Shown piece after piece: positions 52,404 to 64,000 of a stretch of DNA of 64,000 nt (positions are counted from its first letter, which is position 1; each line of letters opens with the position of its first letter). The position numbers and the translations under genes are program-made. The notes below the pieces were generated by a model that was not told the origin of the DNA, ran no database searches, and was given only the letters and a program-made list of their open reading frames with translations. Origin of the DNA: Acanthamoeba sp. SK_2022b (Eukaryota > Discosea > Longamoebia > Acanthamoebidae); contig JANDJZ010000055.1 in assembly GCA_027943245.1 (NCBI GenBank), forward strand, positions 106,343-170,342. The letters run 5' to 3'.

Positions 52404-55400
52404 ATGAAGAAGCTGTTGGGTCGCTTCATCCCATTCAGATCGTCTTCGTCAGATGAGGGTGTCTCCCCTTTGCCCCCGCCATCGTCAGCCTACGCCGGGC
52501 GCAGCCTGGTCGGGTGCGACGTGTGTTCCAAGATCATCCCCCAGGCCGGGGACGAGCTGACGCCCGACCAGCTGTCCTTCGCCGTCGTGGAGGCCGCCGG
52601 GGCCGACCCTCAGCGCGGCTGCGTGCGGTACCACTGCCTCGAGTGCCCAGACTTTGACGTGTGCGCGAGCTGCTTCGACGGCACGCCCTCTCGCTTCGAC
52701 CACAGCCAGCACGACCACTCCTTCTCTCGCGAAACAGGTCAAGATATATATATATATTTATATTTCTTAATATGATTTTAGTTAGTTCAATTTTAATTCT
52801 GTTTTATTTTTTCGAAAATTTGGCCCTGCTGACATGAATGATTGGCAGAGCACCACAACGCCATTGTGCGACGAACGTTGAAAGGCGGATGCATAGCCCA
52901 GTGCCTGCGGTCCGTGGCTAGCGTCGCGTGTCGTGTGGTATCGTGTGTGCTGACTTGGGCCAGTGGTCAGGCGGGCGTTCGAGGGATTCGCCGGGAGACC
53001 GCTGCTGGGGCACAGACAGGCGCTGGGTCGAGACGACGACGGCAGCCCGACCCAGCTCGCCAACCGATTCACGTGGATCACCTACGAGCAGATCCACCAC
53101 CGCGCGCTTCACTTTGGCGCTGCTCTCCTGCGCCACATCCAGCCCGTACGTGTCCCCTCCAGTATCGTGCGTGCGTGCGTGCGTGCGTGCGGCGTTGAAG
53201 GCTTGGCCATGACGACTGTCGGTTTGGGCATGGTCTAGAGGGAGATGATGGTCATCTGCGGCGGGAATCGACCGGAGTGGTTCGTGGCGGACTACGCCGC
53301 CATCTTCAAATCGATCGTGACCATCCCCGTGCACGTGGCGTTTGACGAAGCCTCGATCGAGCAGATCATGAGGGAGACGGACGGTGAGACCCCCCACCAC
53401 CACCACCTTCCACAACACAACACAATCGGCAGGAGGTGACTGCTTGACCTTGCGTGCTGCGCTTATGCGTGTGTGTTTGCGTGCGGGCTTGGGTGTGTCG
53501 TGGCCAGCCAAGGTGGTTGTGTGCGAGGCCAAGCACGTCCACCGATTCTTGGCCCTACGCCACGCGTGCCCGGCACTCAAAGTAGTCATCCAAATGGATC
53601 CTTCACCAATTGACCCAAATCTGCTCGTACGTCACGCCTACTTGCGTTGCTCAGTTGAATAATACTAAAATAATAAAATAATAAAATAATAAAATAATAA
53701 TTGTTGTTTTTTTGCTTATTCTTCTTTTTGCAGGACTCGGCTGGGGACGTGAGCCTCCTGCGAATGGCGGAGCTCGAGGCCGAGGGCAAGGAGCGCTACG
53801 ATTCGGGAGAGCTCGAGTACGCGGGCGACGAGAAGAACATCGTCTTCACCGAACCCATGGACCTCTTCTCCATTATCTACACCAGCGGCAGCACCGGCCG
53901 GCCCAAGGGTAAGCAGGACCCTGGACCACTCACCCTCACCGCATACACGCACACCTAGCCCATTGATTTATTTGTTACTTTCTTTCCATCAGGGGTGATG
54001 CACAGCGATGGCGGCTGGCGACACTCCATAGCGCAGCGCTACTGTAAAGTGCCCCATCACCATAGAGTGGCACTCCCGCAATAGCGATCTCTTACTCCTC
54101 GCATGTGTATGTGTGTGTGTTTGTAGCGAACTTGAAGCCGCTGGTGGGCTACTCCTTTGCGCCGCTGGCTCACACGTCGCCTCGGCGGAGCGTCATGGTC
54201 ACCATCCTGTTTGGCGGCAGGGTCGGCCTAGCGAGTGGCGTACGACATCAAACCCCCCCCCCAACCCTAAGCGCTCGCCTCTCGCCCACACTTCACTCGG
54301 CACACACGCGCGCCCTAACTCAATTATGATGCGGAGTGCAGATCGGAGATGTGTTGTTCGAGGACTTGCAAATTCTTCGACCCACGGTGATGTCCTCGAC
54401 GCCGCGCCTCTACAACGCCATCCACAACGAATACAAGAAGGCGCTCGCCGCAGCCTTCGCACGGCTCCAACAGCGGAGCGGCCAGGACCAGCAGGCGGGG
54501 GCGGCCTCCGCGGAGAGCGAGACGACGGCAAAGGGAGGCGAAGAGAGAGACGAGGAGGGCGAGGAGGGCGTCTACGCGCGTTACCTGTCGCCCATAGAGG
54601 ACGAGGGCGACACGGAGGCCGAGGTGGAGCAGGCCGTGCTGCGACAGTTCTCCAAGATTCTGGGCGGCCGAGTAGAGGTTCTTGTGACCGGCGGCGCGCC
54701 CACTTCCCCGTCCGTGCTCGCATTTCTCAACAAGTGCGAACACAACCTCACCCTATGCAAACGACACGACACGACACACGCACAACTACACAACGCACAC
54801 GGTCTCATGAAGTGTCCGCGATCGTTTGATTTGGATGCATAGGTGCTTTAAGTGCATGGTCTTCAACGGATACGGCACCACCGAGACGGCGGGCATCATG
54901 GCCGAGGGGAGCACGACCGGCTCCGTAGGCACGCCTCGCCTGCTACTCCCTCTCCTCGTCCTCCCACGAGCAACGTGTGAGAGTGGAGCGTACAAGGGAC
55001 CTGATGTTCGACTCTGCTCTTGCCTCTTGCCTCTTGCCTCTTGCCTCTTGCCTCTTGCCTCTTGCCTCTTGCCTCTTGCCTCTTGCCTCTTGCCTCTTGC
55101 CTCTTGCCTCTTGCCTCTCTTTGCAGAGATGAAACTGATCGACGCCGAGGAGCTGGGATACCGCACCACCGACTCGCCCTACCCGCGCGGCGAGATTTGC
55201 GTGCGCTCTCCCGCCATGGCCCTCGGCTACTGGAAGCAAACGTAAGTGACCTACGTTTATGTTCGTTTTTATTATTATTATTATTATTAACAAAAAGTTT
55301 CAATAATTGTTTTCCTTTCTTTGTCTTCACCTTTCTCTTTCGTTCTTTTCTGTGCATTCTCTGCTTCCTCCGAGCTTGGTCTTGATCGGATGTGCGCAGT

Positions 55401-58400
55401 TCGGACGACAGCTTCGACGCGGAGGGGTGGTTCCACACGGGCGACGTGGGGGAACAGCGGGGCAAGGAGATGGTCATCATCGACCGCAAGAAGCACATGT
55501 TCAAGCTCGCTCAGGGCGAGTTCATCGCGTGCGCGCCCCTTCCCCTCCATCTCGCCCGCGCTATGGTCCAACGTGTCAATCACTCTCCGCTCGGCCTGCT
55601 GACCCGCTCCGCTCTTCCCCTGCAGGCCCGAGCGGCTCGAAGGCGTGTTCGCCGCCAGCCGCTACGTCAACCAGCTCTTCGTGTGGGGCGACCCCCTGCG
55701 GTACGTTCCTCCCGACTCGGCCGGGCACACGCCTCGTTCCCCCAGCCCTATTTGAATATTTATTTATTTATTATTTTATTATTTTATTATTTTATTGATG
55801 CTACGCGACGTCCTTCAGTTCCTACTTGGTGGCGGTGGTGGTGCCCAATGTGGACGTGCTCCTCGAGTGGGCCCGAACAACGAACGACGTCTCCGTGGTA
55901 CGGGCCGCAGTGAGCCAGCCCGGGTCTCTGGGTGGGTCTCGAATCTAACCATCGATCGCGCTGACCGCATGTGTGTGTGTGTGTGTGTTTCACCTGTCGC
56001 ACGATTGTCCCCCCCTCTCTCTCTCTCTCTCCCCCAGTCCGCCGAGGAGCTGGCCGATCCCAGGCTGCTGTGCAGGAATCCGCTGGTCGCCGACCACATT
56101 CTCTACGATTTGGCCGTGCTCGGTATGTGTCGACACACCCGCACGCCAAGACCCGCGCGGTCGTTCATGGGCCGAAGCGGCGTGGAATGGCAGGAATGGA
56201 CGCGCAGCTGCTCCCGTACGAGGTGCCCAAGGGCCTCCTGCTCGAGCCTGAAGCGTTCACCGAGGCCAACAGCCTGCTCACGCCGACCCAGAAGCTCAAG
56301 CGACACGCCGCCCAGCGCCAGTACCGCGACGCCCTCGCCGCGCTCTGCGACCGGCTCGACGCCGAGGTCAAGTTCGTCGAGGTGGTCGACCGCGTCCTCG
56401 GCGCCGCCACCACCACCACGGCGTCGGCTGCCTCGGGCCTCAAGCAGAAGAGTTTCTTCCAGATCGGCGGCGATTCCCTGTCAGGTTTGCCACCGCCCAC
56501 CCCCACGTGGGCTCGAATGGCCGTGCGCCTCGCTGACGTATGCGGACGTCTCCCCCCCCCCCAATCTCACTGCGTGCGGCTGTGTCAGCCGTCCGCCTGC
56601 TGTCGGCGGTGAAGGAGAAGTTCGGGGTCGAGGTCCCGGCCACGATGCTGTACGGCGACACCGCGCGGCTGGATGACGTCATCCGATTCCTACAGTCTCG
56701 GGGCTCGCCCTTGTCTCCACCGCAATCGTCGGCTGCGCATGCACACGGTGACGAGATTGATTGGGAGAGGGAGGCCACGCTTCCCGACGACGTCACGCCC
56801 ATGCCTACCCCGCGGCCTGCGTCGTCGCCCCCCACGCGTATCCTCCTCACCGGGGCGACGGGCTTCCTGGGCGCCTTCCTCCTGGCCGAACTGCTCGAAC
56901 AGCTGGAAGACGACGCTCTGGTAACGCCTTCTTATTCTTGTTTCATTCGTTGAACTGTGGCAAATAATTCGTATTTTATATATTATTTTATTTTATTTTA
57001 TTTTTACCAATCATTTCATTGTATTAAGAATGTGTGTGCGCGCAGGTCTACTGCTTGGTCCGAGCGAACAGTGACGAGGAAGCTGCGCAGCGCGTTGCCG
57101 ACACCTTGCGATTCTTTGACCTGTGGGACGACGACGTCCCGGCGAGAATCGTTCCCGTACTGCGACCGCTTCACCGTGCCTCGCGTGAGTGTCTAAAAGT
57201 CATTTAGTCATTGTTGACGCGCCTGACTGCTCACCCCGACCGCAACCAACTGCAGCTGGCCGGCGATCTGTGCGAACCTCGGCTGGGCTTGTCTCCGGCG
57301 GCCTACGACCGAGTCGCCCACCAGGTCGAGGCCATCTACCACTGCGCCGCTTGGGTCAACGGTGAGGCGCCCCCCTCCCGCATGTGCGTGCGTGTGTTGA
57401 GTGGAGGCAGGCCCTAACGGGCGCCACTGACGTGTTTCGTCACGCAGGCGTTCACTCGTACCACGCACTCAAGCCGAGCAACGTGGGCGGCACGCTCGAG
57501 CTACTGCGGCTGGCCTGTGCCGGCACGGACAAGGCCTTCCACTACGTGTCGACCATGAGCGTGCTGTCCAATCCCGACGCCGTGCCCCACCCCGAGGACG
57601 TCGACCTCGCTTCCATCGACCCGCGCCACCTCAACGGCTACGGGTGCCCCCCCCCCCATTCGCCCCGCTTTCCGTTCGCCCACACGCGCACTGAACTCTC
57701 TGGGCCGCGGACAGGCAGAGCAAGTGGGTGGCGGAGAGGCTGGCGAGGGCGGCGGCCGGCCGTGGCCTGCGGGTTCGCGTCTACCGCCCGGGCACCATAT
57801 CCGGACACTCGCGCACGGGCCACTCCAACCTTGATGACTTTGTAGTCCTGTGCGCTCCCACGACACCGCCACGATGTCTTGTGTGCCATATGCTCACATC
57901 GTTGGCGCCGCGATGACGGTGGGGCCAGCTTCCTGTGCGGCGTGGTCCAGTTGGGAGCCTACCCGCTGCCCCAGAAGGCCGTAGATCGGCAGACTGGCAT
58001 GAACCTCGCCCCGGTTGACTTTGTCGCTCGGGCCATCGTGCGCCTCAGCCTCGCCGGCGGGGCGGAGGAGGAGGCGGCGGCGGCGGCGGCGGGTAGCGAT
58101 GTCCCCACGTACCACTTGGTCAACTACAACCACGCGCGGAGGGAGAGCTTCCTGCTGTGGGAGGAGGTGGTGGACCACCTGCTGAGCTTCGGCTACGCGG
58201 GCAGGCTCGAGGGCCTTCCCTACGACGAGTGGCAGCGACGCCTGATGCACGCAGTCGGCAACAACAGCAACACGAGTCCACGCGCCGGCGTAGAAAGAAG
58301 GTGTCCGGCGCTGGTGTCGCTGAGGTCTCATTTCCAGGGCGGCGCTCTGCCGTTCAAGGCCAAGGAGTACAGCTTCGCCCACACCCTGAGGTTAGCCCCC

Positions 58401-58643
58401 TACTCATTCTGCTTCGTTCTTCTTGTTTTCGCGTTTCGTTCTTTTGCTTGGTGTTGAGGGGCGCTGGTTGGCTCTTCTTGGTTGGTGGCTTTTTCGAGCT
58501 CACGTGCGATCGCACAATGGAGCAGGAAGCTGAAGGGGACCGGAATAGAGTGCCCGCCCATCGATCGGACGGTAATGCACGGCTACCTGCGCTGGCTGAC
58601 TGACACCGCGAAGGCAATGCCCGTGCCCAGTAACTGTTGCTAA
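52404..58643 (+). CDS. ZZ zinc finger-acyl-CoA-synthetase-type adenylation-carrier-thioester reductase fusion (carboxylate-reductase-like)
   Basis: Exon 1 (52404-52737) has a ZZ-type finger: [23 protein letters not shown], then [10 protein letters not shown]. The following exons give an ACSL-type adenylation domain: [43 protein letters not shown] (AMP loop), [43 protein letters not shown]. Next is a carrier domain with phosphopantetheine Ser in [16 protein letters not shown], then a Lys2/CAR-type reductase: [20 protein letters not shown] (NADPH loop), [22 protein letters not shown], and YGQSK (YxxxK) restored across an intron near 57652-57716. The last exon starts after the acceptor near 58524 and ends MPVPSNCC (stop 58641-58643). 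By analogy with carboxylic acid reductases, a fatty acid would be adenylated, loaded on the carrier arm and released as aldehyde. ZZ fingers bind peptides. The exon edges around 52863-52965 are approximate. Confidence 0.85.
55020..55117 (+). repeat. (TTGCCTC)14 minisatellite in intron
   Basis: Fourteen heptamer copies, pyrimidine-rich, ending 9 bp before the splice acceptor, so it may act as an extended polypyrimidine tract. Confidence 0.95.
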
Positions 58644-61600
58644 AAAGGCGATCTCCAGAGGTTTTTTCCAGTAAACACGTGTACGGCAGTGCTTGGCGAT
58701 ACATAACACGACAACGTCTCAAAAGGGAAAGTTCACCTTAAGAAAGGTCAATCCCAATAACTCCAATGGGACGATTCAAACAGCCGGCCAATCAAACAGA
58801 AATCATGTGGTGTGAAAAAAAAATAAGCTTATATATCTAGATCCATCTAGAAGCAAAATACAAACCAGGCATGAGAGAAGGATTACAATAGAATGACATC
58901 CATTCTTGCCATAATAAACAACCCACACCGTTTCTGGTCGCCTGACGACCGGACTCGAACCGCGAGCTGGGCCCCAGAAATTCCTGGTATTGAACGTTCA
59001 ATCACGTGGAGCGTGTGCGCGAAATTTGGACGGGCTTCCCGAACCTGGGCCGGAGATTCCAATCTCGACAGAAGTCGACACACAAGCCCGGCCAATCAGG
59101 ACCGAACAGAGTCAGAGAAAAATCGTGGCCTGCGCGTTACCCTCCCAACCGCACACACACAAAACTTTTCACCCCAGAACCAAAGGCCAGCTACACAGAA
59201 CCCGACCAGCCAACAGACGACATGCACCTGCTTACAGACAAGTTCGCTCACCTAACCTTGATCGTCTACGAGGTGAGCTCTACAACTCCACCATCAGCAA
59301 TCAGCCGCACCGCGATGCAAGATGATGCCTAACCTCATATATTCTACCCGCCTTAAAAGCTCGGTTACTAGACGCCTTCCGACCATTACGACAAGTATCC
59401 TGGAGGAATATCAACGGCTTACGATGATGCCCACGACAGCCAGCCCGCGACTCCCTTTCTCCATCCTTCTCAGCCCATCTGGCTTCGTGTAACTGAAACT
59501 GGCCCCGCTCGTCCCCTCCCCCCTCCCAACCACCACACGACACGCGATCCCCGACGCAGGACAAGCAGCAAGCCAGCCAGTCAGCCGGTCGTGAGCGCAC
59601 GTCACATCAAGAAAGAGGTCCTCCGAGGTCCACAGCAGCAACCGCTAAGATTCGCGTAAGGTTCGCCGTAGAGCTGGCAGTCTCCAGTCGATAGCCTAAC
59701 TGCGCAGCTACATACTACCACGTCGAGAAGCCTCTCCGCCCCTCCTTTCCGTCCCGCTCTCCGCAGGTCGCGAAGCTCCGCCTGACCATCATCATCAGCA
59801 TCATCTCGAAGCCCTCTCGTCCTTCTCGAGGAGCTATACAGCACAAGCGCGCCCGGCCTCTCTCCTTAGAAACCCCGTCAGGCAGATACGTACCGGTCAC
59901 ACACGTCGCGATTCTCAGAGCAGCCATTCGGTCGTCCGTGTTCCGTACATTTCCATTCAGGCTCCGTCGACGGCCTTAGGCACTTGGGCGTCCCCTACGC
60001 TCAGCAAGCATAGTCTCTCGTGCACGTACGCGGCCACTGTCGTCCTTTCCGTCCTTTCGACCAAGTCGCGACCCTCGTCCCTTCGATTCGGTTCCCATCC
60101 ATCTGCCTTCTCTCTGGCTCGCGTCCCCTTTGCCTCCGTAGCGCGTATCTCCAGGTGATTTCAGGCACAGGCCTCGCTTGCTGGACATCCAGAGTCGCTC
60201 GTCTCCCTTTCTACCCGCGCAGCACCGCATCGAGACCTCCCCCCCTCTTCGATCTCGCACGTCCCCTTGCCATCCGCGCCCCGCCCCGCCCCGCCCGCGT
60301 TCCTTTCCTTCGGCTCCGGCTCCACTAGGGGTTTCGCTCGCACCACTCTTCTCTCGGGGGGACATCCGTCTCGTTACATCACCATCCGCTCGCCAGCGTT
60401 CGTCGTCGAGGCTTCCACCACGCGCCCCAGCAATCGCACGCCCCACTCCCTTGCATCTCTTCCCCCGAGCACGCGTTTCTGGATAGAAGAAGGCGGACCA
60501 TGGACTATATGGGGGCGGGAAGGCCAACCACAAGGCTCGACGCTTGGTGGGGTGAGAAATTCTCGCGGTGTCCGGTTTTGGGGAGGGGAGTTGAAAACAT
60601 TAGGACGCGATCGATCGGACTCGACCCAAGCCTCTCCAGTGGTACGCCCTCCTCCACCCGGTCATGATTGTCTCGCGCGTGTCTCATTCTTGTTTCCCTC
60701 CCAGAGCGAGAGAGAGAGAGAGAGAGAGAGAGAAAAGACCGAGCATGGCCGAGATTCAGATGCCCCCCGCTGGCCGAACGCGCACTTCCATCCCTCCTTC
60801 CGCTCTCAGCGCTTCCTTTCGCTTCTCTTTTCCTTCTCATCCTCCGTTCCGTCTTCTCGTTTCTTCTTCTTCTTCTGCCTCTTCTCCATACTCCATTCTT
60901 CTGCACCGCGCAGCTTCAGATAGTTCTCTCGAGTTCTGAGCCGCCTCTAAGCGCGCGCGCGCCCTTCCAGGCCCCTCCACAATACGCTACCCCCAACCCA
61001 CTCTATCTTTATCCGAATTCGTCGCCTCCTCCTCTTTTTCCATCCCTCTATAATCTCCATGCATACTCCCCATCTGGTCATCATCTGCGGCCCAAACACA
61101 CATTTCTTCACGCGATCGTTTCCCCCCCCCCCATCTCTCTTCGTTCTTCCGACACACTATAGTCCTCCCGCGTATAACCGCGACGCCCGTCGAGGCAGCT
61201 GCTCGCGTTCTCAGCCAGCTCAGCTCGTCCGCGGCCAATAACCCCATCCCCTACGTCCTCCCTTGCCGTTTTCGTCATCTCTCTCGCAATTCACCGCGCG
61301 CGCGAGTGCTCTCTCTCTCTATTATCATCGTCGTCTCGTACACCAGTTTTCTGCTGCCCGCACGACCATTCTCTATATGCACACCACCGCTTCCCGATAT
61401 CTCTCCATACCGCGTCTCTCGTGTTCGCCGTCGTCTACGTTACTTCCCCCCCACCTGCCCGCCCGCCCGCGCTCTTCCGCTTCGCGTCCGCCCCGTGCTC
61501 GCGTCCCTCCCGTTCGTCTATCTATAGATCGCTTGGCTCGTTCTCGCCTGCTGTGGCTCCCCGTGGATCACGCGCCCTGGCCCCCCCCCACACATCCGTG

Positions 61601-62633
61601 CGACCCCTCGCCCAAATCGAGAGTGTGCTCCTTCATGCGTTGCGTCGTCGTCGTCTTTCGTCGATCGACTTCTCTGTGCTACCCAGCGACGCCTCTGTTC
61701 CGGTCGTTGTCTGCTGATGGTTTGTGGTCGCGAGCTGTTATGGTGCACCTTCCCTCCTTCGTTTGAGTGTTTCGCCTGACACACCCAGTGGTTTTCGTTG
61801 TCACGATCGTTGGTTGGTTAGCGCGCTTGGTCTTGGCGTACATCGCTACATTCGTTAGCGTGGTGTGCATGATGGCGTTACTCATTATTATCATCCATAT
61901 TGTTTATATCATTATTACGTGTTTCTATCTACCGTGAGCATACACATAACACGCGTGTGTCGTGTTCTATCGTTACGTGCATGCCACGGCGTGTGTCTCT
62001 GGATGCTGCTGCTGCCGCCGCTGCTCTCTGGACTGGCTGGCTTGATTGCTACTACTCTCGTGGTGACTGGTCCTGTCTATCCCGCGTGTACTGCCTCTGC
62101 TCTCTCCACCTCCTCTTTTCCTTTCTATCTCCTCTTCCCTCTCTTTTCTCTCTCTCTCTCGACGGTCATGGAGGTGATGCCCCTACAATGCCTTGCGCTT
62201 TCCCCGTGTTTGGCGGATTCGCAATCGCGACCATTCACGGCACTGACGTGTGGCGCCTATGCCCACGATTGATGCATACCTAGTGCTCACGTGATGGTCC
62301 GGCCTGATTCATGACCTTCTTCTCTCTCACTCTTTTCTATCCTCTTCTTCCATTTCCACTCTCGCTCGCTTCACTTGCGTGTGCGCGCTTTGGGCGCGTA
62401 TGCAGGGCGCCTTGTCGTCCTTGCCCCGTCACGTGCCTTCACCGGCCTTAGCGGACGAAAGCGACGAACGCACGAACGCACGAAACGTTTTTTCCGCCCC
62501 TCGGCCTTGAAATAAAAAAAAAAATATAAAACCCAATTTCTTCCCCGTAGCCTTTTCCCTTTCTTTTCCTTTTTTCTCGAGAATTGATAATACAAAAACT
62601 CCTTGCAAACACGATTGGCAAAAGCTGGTAGAA
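58644..62633. other. 4-kb gene-poor region; pyrimidine-skewed from about 59950
   Basis: No convincing gene. A frame at 59006-59332 contains SYTEPDQPTDDMHLLTDKFA before a possible donor (GAG|GTGAGC at about 59272) and could be an exon, but nothing supports it further. From about 59950 to 62620 the plus strand is strikingly C+T-rich (for example 61441-61500 has only 13 purines), with many CT runs. It may be the promoter and long 5' leader or first intron of the RRM gene. Confidence 0.5.
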
Positions 62634-64000
62634 ATGGAGGATGAGGATGAGTTTCTCTTCGAGGTAAGTACCGAGTCTCAAAATGTTGCTCTGCATCCAT
62701 TCGGTTTGGCAGTGCGCCACGATTGGCATCATAATTACAACATCCCCCCAAACATTGATGTTGATCATTTCCTCCTCCCCCCCTCTGCAGGCCCTCCTCC
62801 AGGAACACAAAACACAGCAAGAGTTCAAATCCTTGCCCTCCAGGTATGTGCTGCCCGCGTACCTTCCGCCCCCCCCCCCACATCGTTAAAAACCGCCCAA
62901 ACTAGGATCGTGGTGGTCGAGGGGCTGAAGGCGGCGACGGCGCACCTCGACCGGCGGCCTGCCGACTCAAGTGGCCGCGAAGAGGGCGGCGGGAGCAGCA
63001 CCCGACGCGGCCGGAGGTCGGCCGGCGGCGACGTCGACATGCGCGAGCTCCACGACAGCCTCATCAAGCTCTTCTCTCCTTTTGGCAGCGTGACCTACGT
63101 CAACGAGCACCTCTTCGCCGCCGAAGGTGTCCATCCATCCATCCACCTCCACCCTTCTTCATCGTCTCCTCACCACGGCCATGATGTGTTGTGTTGTGTT
63201 GGTGCGTTTGGTGGGTCTCGGCGCAGACGCGCTCTTTGTCTTCTTCACGCATGTGCGCGACGCCCAGGAGGCCAAGGAGGAGATCGAGAAGGACCTCCGC
63301 AAACATCTCAGGCAGGCGCTCCCCCTCTTCTCTCTCCCTTCCCCCTCCCGCCGATGCACAGGCACGCACGCGTGGGTCGTACGCTGACCGTGTGGACCGC
63401 CCGCGCAGGCCGGTGATCAACACGCTGGGCGTCCACGTGGAGAAGGGCGAGCCCGACTGGGGCGCCGTCAAGATCCGCTACGAGGAGCCCAAGACCCTCG
63501 CCCTGCCCGTCACCGCCGGTACCACCCACCCACCCACCCACCCACCCACATGTGTGTGGTGTGTGTGTTTGTCCCACCCACCGCTGCCCGGTGCGATGCG
63601 CATGGGAGGCTGACGTGGGTGTGGGTTGCGCGCAGGTCACAAGTCGAGCCGCCATCTGTGGGTGGGGTCGATCGACGACACGGTGGTGACGTCGGCCACG
63701 CTCGAGGCCGTGTTCGGGGCCTTTGGCACGCTCACCGATCGCCCCCATATCAACGTCGGCCGCCAGCAGGGCTTTGTCGACTTCCAGGTAACCCGCCCGA
63801 ACCTTCTCTCTCTCTCTCCCCCCCTCCCCCACTGACACTCATCACTCGCCTGTTCTCTCGCGTCGTCGCCTCTGTGTGGTCAACGCCAGACGGTGTACGA
63901 GGCGGTGGACGCGCTGACGCACATGAATGGAGTCTTCCTCGGCTGCCTCCCGCTCGAGATCCGCTTCGGTCGACAGGAGTTTGGCAAGGTGCTCTGGATC
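62634..64000 (+). CDS. RNA-binding protein with RRM domains, 3' end outside window
   Basis: ATG 62634; exons 62634-62663, 62791-62843 and 62906-63126, then further exons beyond 63226, all in phase (EFLFE|ALLQEHK, LPS|RIVVVEG, AAE|DALFVFF). The first RRM-like region runs RIVVVEGLKAATAHL, HDSLIKLFSPFGSVTYVNEH and ALFVFFTHVRDAQEAKEEI. The second starts SSRHLWVGSIDDTVVTSATL, then VFGAFGTLTD, QQGFVDFQTVYEAVDALTHM and LPLEIRFGRQEFGK. The RLWVG-type RNP motifs and FVDF resemble SPEN/RBM15-like RRMs, but the C-terminal domain needed to tell is outside the window. Confidence 0.78.

Noticed and set aside
54786..55169. Minus-strand frame of repeated Arg-Gly-Lys-Arg-Gln-Glu-Ala units
   Set aside because: It is the heptamer minisatellite read in reverse inside an intron.
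58930..58975. GGTTCGAGTCC on the minus strand, like a tRNA T-loop / B-box
   Set aside because: The T-stem pairs at only about three of five positions, and I find no matching acceptor strand or anticodon arm upstream.
60267..60923. Plus-strand open frames of 100-218 codons in the pyrimidine-rich region
   Set aside because: Ser/Pro/Phe/Leu composition follows from C+T-rich DNA; several frames open at once, none with a family motif.

Overview
The window looks like nuclear DNA of a free-living amoebozoan, most probably Acanthamoeba. This is inferred from GC- and CpG-rich coding DNA, many short GT-AG introns (about 50-150 nt), gene spacing of 0.1-2 kb, bidirectional promoters, and the mixture of eukaryotic, bacterial-type and Acanthamoeba-like multidomain proteins. 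No prokaryotic operon signals, rRNA, tRNA or CRISPR array could be supported.

Layout, left to right: a ubiquitin-specific protease (partial, 13-2836); a secreted agarase-like/EGF/GH16-like protein (3628-6610); a DUF389 membrane protein on the minus strand, divergent from a CPA1-type Na+/H+ antiporter (6696-11280); a DEP-AIFM2/FSP1-like oxidoreductase (11567-14076); a secreted beta-propeller/Leu-Ile-Val-binding-like protein (minus, 14294-16102), divergent from a huge tandem-PstS/EGF/TM/kinase/cyclase-like/kinase receptor (16791-22831); a NAA60-like acetyltransferase (minus, 22931-24264); an atypical CDC7-like kinase (24777-26399); GPI ethanolamine-phosphate transferase PIG-N (minus, 26538-31551); trans-2-enoyl-CoA reductase (31768-33505); a GATA factor (35335-36626); a CpG-depleted, gene-poor block (about 37075-39100); a long-chain acyl-CoA synthetase (39568-43362); a GT31 glycosyltransferase (43560-45111); an RFX factor (minus, 45372-46619); a doubtful small gene (minus, 46941-47608); a long disordered protein (about 47895-51073); a small adaptin-like longin protein (minus, 51187-52151); a ZZ-finger/acyl-CoA-synthetase/carrier/thioester-reductase fusion (52404-58643); a 4-kb gene-poor, pyrimidine-skewed stretch; and the start of an RRM protein (62634 to the window edge).

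Themes: fatty-acyl and lipid-anchor chemistry recurs (enoyl-CoA reductase, acyl-CoA synthetase, the carboxylate-reductase-like fusion, PIG-N). Environmental sensing recurs too: two proteins with bacterial periplasmic-binding-type ectodomains are transcribed divergently from one roughly 690-bp intergenic region. The best candidates for something undescribed are the ZZ-A-PCP-R fusion, the divergent binding-protein receptor pair with its degenerate cyclase flanked by two kinases, the DEP-FSP1 fusion, and the CpG-depleted block with internal repeats. Exon boundaries are my own reading from splice consensus and frame continuity; they are firm where exon phases match and approximate elsewhere.
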